A stretch of DNA of 64,000 bases from Pseudosulfitobacter sp. DSM 107133 (lineage in GTDB: Bacteria > Pseudomonadota > Alphaproteobacteria > Rhodobacterales > Rhodobacteraceae). Of the stretch, positions 1-6,544 are shown in pieces (the stretch's first letter is position 1; the number at the start of each line of letters is the position of its first letter). Where the stretch lies: the NCBI RefSeq assembly GCF_022788695.1, contig NZ_CP085154.1, positions 2,976,001 through 3,040,000 of the forward strand. Direction: 5' to 3'. The notes under the pieces are model-generated. The model saw nothing but the letters and a program-made list of their open reading frames with translations, had not been told where the DNA came from and did not search any database. The position numbers and the translations under genes were made by a program.

Positions 1-969
1 CTGCCCGTGGGCATTGTCGCCCTGCTGGGCATCGCAGCCTTTATGCCGCGTGAAGCAACCAAGGAGCGCCGCTTTGACATGATGGGCTTTGGCCTGCTGG
101 CCATCGCCGTCGGCGCGCTGCAACTGATGCTGGACCGTGGCCAATCCGCTGGGTGGTTCACCTCTTTTGAAATCCTGCTCTATGCGGGGCTTGCGGTTTC
201 GGGGCTGTGGGCCTTTGTGATCCATTGCTGGGGCGCCAAAGACCCCTTTGTCGATCTGGGCATGTTCCGCGACCGCAACTTTTTCATGGGCCTGATCTTT
301 ATCTTTGTCATCGGGATGACACTGTTTTCCGGCCTCGCGCTGTTGCCGCCGCTGCTGCAAAAGCTGATGGGCTATCCGGTGATCGAAACCGGTCTGGTGA
401 TGGCCCCGCGCGGCGTTGGCACCATGGTGTCGATGATCGTTGTGGGCCGTCTGGTCAGCCGTTTCGATCCGCGCGGGCTGGTGCTGTTCGGGCTGGGGCT
501 GACCGCATGGTCGCTGTACCTGATGACCGGCTTTGAAACCGGGATGGACGCCCATCTGATCATTGTGACCGGTGTCATGCAGGGCTTTGGCCTGGGGTTT
601 GTCTTTGTGCCCCTGTCAACGCTGACCTTTGCCACCATTGCACCGCATTTTCGCGGCGATGCGACGTCGATGTTCAGCCTTGTGCGCAATGTCGGCTCGG
701 GCGTGGGGATTTCGCTGGTCACTGTGGTGCTGTCACGCATGACAACGGTGAACCACGCCGAGATTGCTTCAACGCTCACCGCCCAGTCGCCGCAGGTGCG
801 CGCAACCATGCCGCAATTGCTCGACTCGATCCCGCTCTATGCCTCCATCGCAGACAGGCTGGTGACACAGCAGGCGGCGATGATCGCCTATATCGACAAC
901 TTCTTTTTGATGATGTTGCTGACCCTATGTGCCATCCCCGTCGTTTTCTTCCTGCGACGCCCCAGCTAG
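1..969 (+). CDS. DHA2-type MFS drug exporter, 5'-truncated by window edge
   Basis: This is the C-terminal part of a multidrug/proton antiporter of the EmrB/QacA (DHA2, 14-helix) family, an inner-membrane exporter. The reading frame is open from base 1, so the N-terminal helices lie outside the window. About eight hydrophobic segments are visible, separated by short polar loops, and the protein ends in a last helix followed by an R-R-P-S tail. A loop near residues 120-165 has the family pattern of a proline- and glycine-rich stretch followed by 'APRGVGTM'. The gene ends 12 bp before the stop of a convergent IS110 transposase, so the element landed immediately downstream without damaging it. 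The substrate cannot be read from the sequence. Confidence 0.85.
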   Translation: MPVGIVALLGIAAFMPREATKERRFDMMGFGLLAIAVGALQLMLDRGQSAGWFTSFEILLYAGLAVSGLWAFVIHCWGAKDPFVDLGMFRDRNFFMGLIFIFVIGMTLFSGLALLPPLLQKLMGYPVIETGLVMAPRGVGTMVSMIVVGRLVSRFDPRGLVLFGLGLTAWSLYLMTGFETGMDAHLIIVTGVMQGFGLGFVFVPLSTLTFATIAPHFRGDATSMFSLVRNVGSGVGISLVTVVLSRMTTVNHAEIASTLTAQSPQVRATMPQLLDSIPLYASIADRLVTQQAAMIAYIDNFFLMMLLTLCAIPVVFFLRRPS

Positions 970-981
970 CAACTGTATTTC

Positions 982-1941
982 TCAAGCGAGTTGAGTAGTC
1001 CATTTCTGCCGACTTTTGCAAAGGGCGTTCACGATTGTCACAAGCTTTCTTGCGACGGCGGTGATTATCACTTTGTGTGGTTTTCCGGCTTCGCGAAGGC
1101 GGTCTGCGAACGGCTTCAGGACGGGATTGTGGTGACTGGCGACGAGCGCCGCCTGGAACATAACGTGTCGCAGCGGGCGCCGGCCGCCTCCGATAGCGCG
1201 CTTGCCCCGCATCGCGCCGCTGTCATGGGCAATGGGCGCAAGGCCTGTCAGCGCGGCGGCTTGTTCGCCCGTGATCTGGCCGAGTTCCGGCATTTCAGCG
1301 ATCAACATCGTGCTGGCGACCGGGCCAATGCCGGGAACTGAACGCAAGATGGCAGCAGTCGTGGCAAGGCCTTCCTCTGAGGCGATGATCTGTTCGATCC
1401 GGACCTCAAGTCCTGCAATCTGGCGATCCAGTAGGTCTTTCAGGTCACCATCCATGACGTCGAACAGATCATCCGAACCCAGTTTCGCATGCGCCTTGAT
1501 TTGCGCCAAAAGCCGTTTGCGTGTTTCGACGAGCTGACCACGCTTGGACACCAAAGCCCTGAGAAGACGTATCTTTTCATGCGGCAAGGTCCGCCCTGCA
1601 TCAGGCCGAAAGGCCATGAACCGCGCGATAAGCTCCGCGTCGATCCTATCCGTTTTCGCCCGCGTGCCCCGGCTGGCGGCAAAGGCTTTGATTTGCGCGG
1701 GCGGCAGTTGCCTGGTCGCGACCCCTGCAACGTCGAGGGCCGACCACAGACGCCATTCCTGCCCCCCTGTGGCCTCAAAACAAACCAGCGCACAGGCTGA
1801 CTTTGCCAGGGCGCCCACGCGCGCATGCCCGTCCTCGGAATTGGGCAATCGAAGTCTCTGATTGCTTGGCAGGCAATGAATGTCCAGCCAATCGCGGCTG
1901 ACATCTATGCCAAGGATTGCGTCTCGTGTTATCCTGTTCAT
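982..1941 (-). CDS. IS110-family transposase (DEDD, serine-type C-terminal domain)
   Basis: This 319-residue transposase has the IS110 layout. An N-terminal RuvC-like DEDD domain shows 'GIDVS' near residue 12, 'CFEATGG' near 60 and 'KTDRIDAELIARF' near 100. A C-terminal Tnp20-type domain shows 'VPGIGPVAS' and the 'GKRAIGGGRRPLRH' stretch. The open frame extends further upstream, but the ATG at 1941 gives the standard family start (M-N-R-I-T...). IS110 elements usually lack terminal inverted repeats, and I could not define the element ends. The non-coding strip upstream of the start, 1942 to about 2120, is where a bridge RNA would be encoded. Confidence 0.9.
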   Translation of the reverse strand: MNRITRDAILGIDVSRDWLDIHCLPSNQRLRLPNSEDGHARVGALAKSACALVCFEATGGQEWRLWSALDVAGVATRQLPPAQIKAFAASRGTRAKTDRIDAELIARFMAFRPDAGRTLPHEKIRLLRALVSKRGQLVETRKRLLAQIKAHAKLGSDDLFDVMDGDLKDLLDRQIAGLEVRIEQIIASEEGLATTAAILRSVPGIGPVASTMLIAEMPELGQITGEQAAALTGLAPIAHDSGAMRGKRAIGGGRRPLRHVMFQAALVASHHNPVLKPFADRLREAGKPHKVIITAVARKLVTIVNALCKSRQKWTTQLA

Positions 1942-2120
1942 GTTCTCTTCCTTCTGATCCGTGGTCCAAGCTGGCCACAAGCAACTGTTCGAGATGGATG
2001 AAGAGAGACAGTGCTGGCTCGCTAGCAAACGTGGTCCCAGTTCAACTTGGGCCACAAGGCTCTGACGCCATACAACGTCCCGTCAGTGACCTCGGCCAAG
2101 GTCGCTGACGGGGGAACAAT
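1942..2120 (-). ncRNA. candidate IS110 bridge-RNA region
   Basis: The 180 bp upstream of the IS110 transposase has no open gene but contains a strong hairpin: arms 2079-2091 (CCCGTCAGTGACC) and 2100-2112 pair over 13 positions with one G-T wobble around an 8-nt loop. In the IS110 group the guide (bridge) RNA is known to come from this non-coding end. The assignment is positional and structural only; target- and donor-binding loops were not identified. Confidence 0.3.
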
Positions 2121-2151
2121 AACAGATCGGAGATACAGAAGGGTCTGGCCC

Positions 2152-2505
2152 CTAGGGGCTGGTGACCTCGAACCTCTGGTTCCAGTCATAAAGCTGCGAC
2201 AGGATTTCGCCCAGCGCGCGCCCTTTGCCGGTCAGCGAATATCCGACATGCCGGCGCGCGTCGTCCTTGACCTCCCGCGCGACCAATCCGCCGGTCTCGA
2301 AATCGCGCAGCTGGGCGCGCAGCACCCGTTTGCTGATCGGGTCCAGTTCGCGTGCCAGCGCCAGAAAATGCATCTCGCCGCCGAGCAGACAGTGCAGAAT
2401 GTGCGGCCCGTGCTTGCCGCCCAGCGCGCGCAGGGTCTGCGCAACCGGACAATCTCCGGTCACCGGGTCTGTCCATGGTCTTTGCCGAGGGATCGAATGC
2501 TGCAT
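2152..2505 (-). CDS. HxlR-family winged-helix transcriptional regulator
   Basis: This 117-residue protein is a one-domain winged-helix regulator of the HxlR family. Visible are the N-terminal cysteine in 'GDCPVAQTL' (residue about 19), the helix-turn-helix segment 'GKHGPHILHCL' to 'LARELDPISKRVLRAQLRDFE', and the wing with 'GYSLTGKGRALGEIL'. Cysteines near the N terminus in this family often sense thiol-reactive or oxidising compounds; that role is inferred here. It is transcribed divergently from the metallo-beta-lactamase-fold hydrolase at 2600, with 94 bp between the starts, which makes that gene its likely target. Confidence 0.88.
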   Translation of the reverse strand: MQHSIPRQRPWTDPVTGDCPVAQTLRALGGKHGPHILHCLLGGEMHFLALARELDPISKRVLRAQLRDFETGGLVAREVKDDARRHVGYSLTGKGRALGEILSQLYDWNQRFEVTSP

Positions 2506-2599
2506 ATCTTTCTACCGGTTACAAAAAGGTGCCCAATTGCGACCGCCCAAGCGTGATGCCATCAGCGACCAACACCACGTTATCAGCTGGAACGGCCAA

Positions 2600-3334
2600 A
2601 TGACAAAAACATACATCGAACCCATCGCCATGCTTCCCTTCGGGATGCTCAACGCCTTTTTGCTTGTGCAGGATCAAAAAGCTGTTCTGGTGGACACCGG
2701 CCTGCCGAAGGCTGCAAATCATGTGGCAAAAGCCTTGAAAAAACATGGGCTGAACTGGGCCCACATCAAGCTGATCGTTCTGACCCACGGGCATATTGAC
2801 CACGCGGGAAGTGCTGTCAGCCTGCGCGCGCTGACGGGTGCACCAGTGCTGGCCCATGCAGGCGACCTCCCCTATTTCGAGGGCAAGGCCCCGGTGCTGC
2901 ACCCCACCGGCATGTTTGGTCGGTTGTTTTTCAAGACAGGCGCGATCCAGCAGCCATTCGACTATTTCACCCCCGACCACGTCATGACGGACGACGCTCT
3001 GGATCTGGCACCTTTCGGATTTGACGCGCGCATCTTGCGAACCCCCGGCCACACCCCCGGATCGGTGTCGGTGCTGCTGAACGACAGGCGCGTCATTGCC
3101 GGTGATCTGGCAGCCTCGGGTATTCTGTTGGGCGGGATCGCGCTGCGCAGCTGCCCCAAACAGCCCCCGTTCGAGGAAGCCCCCAAGACAGTCGCGGCTT
3201 CGTTGGAGCGGCTTGTGTCACTGGGATATGAACAGTTCTATCTGGGCCACGGCGGCCCGCTTGCTTCCAGCATGATTGAAAAGCACATCCGGTTCCTGCG
3301 CCGCCTGCCGGCTCAGCCTTCGGGCGCTTCATAA
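2600..3334 (+). CDS. metallo-beta-lactamase-fold hydrolase
   Basis: This 244-residue MBL-fold protein has all the family metal ligands: 'THGHIDH' (H-x-H-x-D-H, residues about 62-68), the histidine in 'TPGHTPGS', the aspartate in 'IAGDLAA', and a late histidine in 'LGHGG'. The overall look is that of small hydrolases acting on thioesters, lactones or similar (glyoxalase II/AHL-lactonase-like); the substrate is unknown. I chose the ATG at 2600 because the frame upstream is low-complexity translation of the regulator gene on the other strand, and M-T-K-T-Y-I-E starts the fold correctly. It is divergent from the HxlR regulator, and its 3' end overlaps the convergent marR gene by 22 bp. Confidence 0.85.
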   Translation: MTKTYIEPIAMLPFGMLNAFLLVQDQKAVLVDTGLPKAANHVAKALKKHGLNWAHIKLIVLTHGHIDHAGSAVSLRALTGAPVLAHAGDLPYFEGKAPVLHPTGMFGRLFFKTGAIQQPFDYFTPDHVMTDDALDLAPFGFDARILRTPGHTPGSVSVLLNDRRVIAGDLAASGILLGGIALRSCPKQPPFEEAPKTVAASLERLVSLGYEQFYLGHGGPLASSMIEKHIRFLRRLPAQPSGAS

Positions 3335-3807
3335 GCGCCCAGCCATTGCCGCAGCAGCCCGTCCAGCGCATCCCGCTGGTCGGTGCTGAGCGCAGACAGA
3401 ATGTCGTGCTGGTTGGCCACATGTTCCGTGACCACCCTGTCGATCATCGCGTAGCCCTGCGGCGTCAGCGCCACCACCGACCCGCGCCCGTCCTCGGGGT
3501 TTGGCCTGCGTTCCACCAGCCCCGCAGCGGCCAGCCGGTCAAGCCGGTTGGTCATTGTTCCCGATGTCACCATCGTCCATGAAATCAGCTCGGACGGGCT
3601 CAGCGCATAGGGTGGGCCCGCGCGGCGCAGCGTGGCCAGCACATCAAAGCTGGCCGCCGTCAACCCGTTGGCACGATAGACAGTTTCAAGCTGCGCTGCC
3701 ACGTGATTGTGCAGCCGCTTGAGACGTCCAAGCACCCCCATCGGCACGACTTCAAGGTCGGGCCGTTCGCTTTTCCATTGCGCAAGTACACGGTCTACAT
3801 GGTCCAT
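3313..3807 (-). CDS. MarR-family transcriptional regulator
   Basis: This 164-residue MarR-type dimeric winged-helix repressor shows the N-terminal dimerisation helices, the recognition region 'LSPSELISWTMVTSGTMTNRLDRLAAAGLVERRPNPEDGR' split across residues about 72-112, including the wing motif R-x-x-x-x-x-D-G-R, and 'LTPQG' typical of the family. It is transcribed away from the EamA exporter at 3884. The 76-bp intergenic strip holds two identical perfect palindromes (see 3831-3868), so self-regulation and control of the exporter are likely. Confidence 0.92.
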   Translation of the reverse strand: MDHVDRVLAQWKSERPDLEVVPMGVLGRLKRLHNHVAAQLETVYRANGLTAASFDVLATLRRAGPPYALSPSELISWTMVTSGTMTNRLDRLAAAGLVERRPNPEDGRGSVVALTPQGYAMIDRVVTEHVANQHDILSALSTDQRDALDGLLRQWLGAYEAPEG

Positions 3808-3830
3808 GTCGCCACTTTAGGACTTGTTAC

Positions 3831-3868
3831 CTTGACGTCAAGAGATATAGGTATATCTTGACGTCAAG
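3831..3868. promoter_or_regulatory. twin MarR operators, CTTGACGTCAAG x2
   Basis: Two identical perfect 12-bp palindromes CTTGACGTCAAG lie at 3831-3842 and 3857-3868, 26 bp centre to centre, between the divergent marR and eamA genes. A spacing of about two and a half helical turns would put two dimers on opposite helix faces. The second site ends 15 bp before the eamA start codon, so binding would block both promoters. Confidence 0.8.
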
Positions 3869-3883
3869 ATAAAGGACCACCCC

Positions 3884-4747
3884 ATGAGCCGAACCACCGA
3901 CCTTGCACTGGCCGCACTGGCCCCCGCGATCTGGGGCAGCAGCTATATCGTGACAACGCAGATGTTGCCCGACGGCTATCCGTTAACCGTCGCCATGCTG
4001 CGCGCCCTGCCCACGGGCATTTTCCTGATGCTGATTGCCCGCCGCCTGCCGCCCCGTGCCTGGCTGGGCAAGCTGGCCGTGCTGGGCGCGCTGAACTTTT
4101 CGATTTTCTGGGGCGCGCTGTTTCTGGCCGCCTACCGCCTGCCCGGTGGCGTGGCCGCGACCCTTGGTGCGGTGCAGCCGCTGATTGTCCTGCTGCTGGC
4201 ACGCGCCTTGCTGGGTGGCACATTGCATCTGCGCGGCGTAATCGCTGCCATCGCCGGCATCTTTGGCGTGGCCCTCTTGGTGCTCGACCCATCGGCGCGC
4301 CTTGACAGCATTGGCATCATCGCGGCCCTTGGCGGTGCTGTGTCCATGGCCTGTGGTGTGGTGCTGACCCGCAAATGGCAACCGCCCGTCCCGGCACTGA
4401 CCTTTACCGCGTGGCAATTGACGGCGGGCGGACTGTTGTTGCTGCCCTTTGCCATGACCTTCGAGCCGGCCCTGCCCCCGTTCACCACACCCCATATCGC
4501 AGGGTTCCTGTGGCTTGGGCTGATCGGTGCCGCCCTGACCTATTTCTTCTGGTTCAGGGGCATCGAACGGCTTGGCCCTGCGGCCATCACCCGCTTTGGT
4601 TTCCTCAGCCCCCTGACGGCGGTGTTGCTGGGCTGGCTCATTCTGGGCGAAACCCTTGGACCCGCACAACTGGCCGGTGCCCTGATTGTCATCCTCTGCA
4701 TGGCCTTTGGCGGCGCACCTGCACCCCGTCGAGCATTCTCCGGATGA
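3884..4747 (+). CDS. EamA/DMT-superfamily exporter, C-terminus rewritten by a TniQ fragment
   Basis: This 287-residue inner-membrane transporter has ten hydrophobic segments in two EamA repeats. The first repeat begins 'APAIWGSSYIVTTQMLP' (residues about 14-30) and the second follows after 'LGGAVSMACGVVLTR'. The family exports amino acids, metabolites or drugs; the substrate is unknown. It is probably repressed by the divergent MarR through the twin palindromes upstream. From about 4728 the DNA matches an internal piece of the tniQ genes at 20252 and 37315 (antisense to eamA). The last six or so residues (R-R-A-F-S-G) are therefore not native: a recombination joint falls inside the gene's 3' end. 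Transport may survive, because helix ten is complete. Confidence 0.85.
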   Translation: MSRTTDLALAALAPAIWGSSYIVTTQMLPDGYPLTVAMLRALPTGIFLMLIARRLPPRAWLGKLAVLGALNFSIFWGALFLAAYRLPGGVAATLGAVQPLIVLLLARALLGGTLHLRGVIAAIAGIFGVALLVLDPSARLDSIGIIAALGGAVSMACGVVLTRKWQPPVPALTFTAWQLTAGGLLLLPFAMTFEPALPPFTTPHIAGFLWLGLIGAALTYFFWFRGIERLGPAAITRFGFLSPLTAVLLGWLILGETLGPAQLAGALIVILCMAFGGAPAPRRAFSG

Positions 4748-5027
4748 CAAATCTCATCGGTACGATACCGCCACCAGCGTCACGCGTTGCGAAACCTCGG
4801 TAAATCAGGCCTTGTGCATTGCGCTTGGCGGACCCCTTCAGCGAAACCGACTTTTGTGGGTTCGACAAAGCCATTCCCTCCGAAGACACGCCCAGCACCA
4901 GCCCCCCTTTTCTGACGGAAAAATTGTCAAAGACGTGTCGCCGCACAAGGTCACACAGGGGCGCGAACGCATCGCCGATGCTCCGGCTCTCCAGCCACGC
5001 CATCCAGGGGCCAAAGAGCCGACCTAC
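4728..5027 (-). pseudogene. internal fragment of a tniQ-family gene
   Basis: About 300 bp encode, in the minus frame, a stretch clearly homologous to the middle of the two full tniQ genes in this window ('MAWLESRSIGDAF' and 'RRHVFDNFSVRKG' against 'MAWLKSRSLGDEF' and 'RRHVFDNFSVRKG'). It lacks both the zinc-binding N-terminal domain and the C-terminal helix-turn-helix domain. Homology starts inside the 3' end of eamA and stops abruptly near 5027. It marks the left edge of the mosaic island and is a relic of a third copy of the tniQ module. Confidence 0.85.
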
Positions 5028-5060
5028 GCTGCGCCGCTGAAATAGCTTCGGCGTTTGCTC

Positions 5061-5072
5061 GGGTCTGGACCC
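5061..5072. repeat. GGGTCTGGACCC dispersed inverted-repeat motif, copy 1
   Basis: A 12-bp inverted repeat (arms GGGTC/GACCC) lies between the tniQ fragment and the hydrolase operon. The same 12-mer recurs at 61138-61149 in the conserved chromosome, and a one-mismatch version lies near 2138. The function is unknown. Confidence 0.4.
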
Positions 5073-5164
5073 TAGAAAAGGGCAACGTGGCTTGCTGCAA
5101 AAACCATTGCAAAAATGAATTGAAGGGTGTTTTTCTTGCTTAGGTTGATTTTCGCGTTGGTATT

Positions 5165-6541
5165 ATGAAACAAGCTGTCATCATTCTACACGGCATGGGC
5201 GAGCAAATTCCAATGGCCACGTTGAATGCCTTCGTATCTTCTGTCTGGACGAAAGACGGCTCCCTGGTAGATGCTGACAGGCCAGACCCGAATACTGGCG
5301 GTGTCCGTCATGGCAACGTTTCCTGGGCGAAGCCGGACGAACGCAACAGTTCAACCGAGCTACGCCGCATCGCCACCGAACGTGATAAAGCGGGCAACTA
5401 CACGGATTTCTACGAATACTATTGGGCGCATATGATGCAGGGCAACACGTGGGAGCACGTGGTGACGTGGATCAAAGACCTACTCTTCCGGGTCCCGCCC
5501 AAGCGGGTCGCCCATGCATGGGTCGTGCTGTGGATCATCACGGTGATCGTCGGTGGGATGACGCTCTGGGGGATGTGGCCGAAAGAAGCACCGAAGCTGT
5601 GGGTGGCCTGGGTCTCTGCACTTGGCGGGATGGCGGTGTCGACCTTCGTCTCGGCGGTGCTGGTCAAGCGCTTCGGAGACGTCGCCCGCTATGTCAAAGC
5701 CTTGCCACCCAACGTTGCCAAACGCCACCAGATCCGGCAGGCGGGCGTGGACCTGCTGTCGCGGCTGATCGATGACCCAGAATACGACCGGATCATCGTC
5801 GCCGCCCATTCTTTGGGGACCATCGTCGCGTATGACATCCTCGCCCAGACCTACACCCGCTACAACGACCAGCACGAAGACGCCCCGCAGCCCGAACGCG
5901 ACTCGCTGGAACAGATGATCCGCGACGCTAAGGCGAGCGGCAAACTGGACATCGACGCGTTTCAGGACCAGCAGGCCAGGGCTTTTGCCGAGGCCAAGGA
6001 ACAGGGCTCCCCTTGGATCGTGTCGGATTTCGTGACGATGGGCGCGCCGCTGACCCATGCGGAATTCCTCGTGGCCGAAAGCGACGAAGACCTGCGCGCC
6101 CGCCAGCAAAACCGCCTGCTGCCGACCTGTCCTCCGACGCTGGAATACGACGGCACGACGAAGATGCAGCACTTCAGCTATTCCGGCAAACGCGACCGCA
6201 AGCCCGGCGATTGCCGCACGCCGCACCACGCGGCGCTGTTCGCCTACACCCGCTGGACGAACCTCTATTCACAGGAAAAGGCTATCCTGACCGGAGACCT
6301 GATTTCCGGCCCCGTGGGCGCGGCCTTTGGCCTGCCGGGCGACAAAGGCGTGGTGCAGGGCGTGCGCGATATCCCCGTGATGCCCGCGCTGGATGCCGAC
6401 GGAAAGGTGGCCGAGGGGCACAAGCGGTCGTTCTTTTCGCACAACAATTACTGGGCGATGGACAAGGGCACGGACAAAGGGAACTCGGGCGTCCCGCACC
6501 ACATCGCCGAACTGCGCCGCGCCCTGCGGCTATTGGGGTAG
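5165..6541 (+). CDS. membrane-anchored alpha/beta hydrolase, first gene of a putative defence operon
   Basis: This 458-residue protein opens with an alpha/beta-hydrolase strand and oxyanion turn ('VIILHGMGEQ', residues 5-14). Two adjacent transmembrane helices follow (about 117-140 and 148-168). The nucleophile elbow 'AAHSLGT' has the serine near residue 216, a good G/A-x-S-x-G lipase-type site, and a late histidine in 'SHNNYWAMD' may complete the triad. This resembles lipase/PGAP1-like hydrolases and suggests an enzyme acting on lipid or acylated substrates at the membrane; the substrate is unknown. It stops 3 bp before the HNH-AAA gene, so the two are almost certainly co-transcribed. No signal peptide is seen. 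The high GC matches the next two genes but not the AT-richer modules further right. Confidence 0.8.
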   Translation: MKQAVIILHGMGEQIPMATLNAFVSSVWTKDGSLVDADRPDPNTGGVRHGNVSWAKPDERNSSTELRRIATERDKAGNYTDFYEYYWAHMMQGNTWEHVVTWIKDLLFRVPPKRVAHAWVVLWIITVIVGGMTLWGMWPKEAPKLWVAWVSALGGMAVSTFVSAVLVKRFGDVARYVKALPPNVAKRHQIRQAGVDLLSRLIDDPEYDRIIVAAHSLGTIVAYDILAQTYTRYNDQHEDAPQPERDSLEQMIRDAKASGKLDIDAFQDQQARAFAEAKEQGSPWIVSDFVTMGAPLTHAEFLVAESDEDLRARQQNRLLPTCPPTLEYDGTTKMQHFSYSGKRDRKPGDCRTPHHAALFAYTRWTNLYSQEKAILTGDLISGPVGAAFGLPGDKGVVQGVRDIPVMPALDADGKVAEGHKRSFFSHNNYWAMDKGTDKGNSGVPHHIAELRRALRLLG

Positions 6542-6544
6542 GCC

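Noticed and set aside
2225-2599. N-terminal extension of the metallo-hydrolase
   Set aside because: The extension is antisense to the HxlR gene and has no domain; the fold starts properly at the ATG at 2600.
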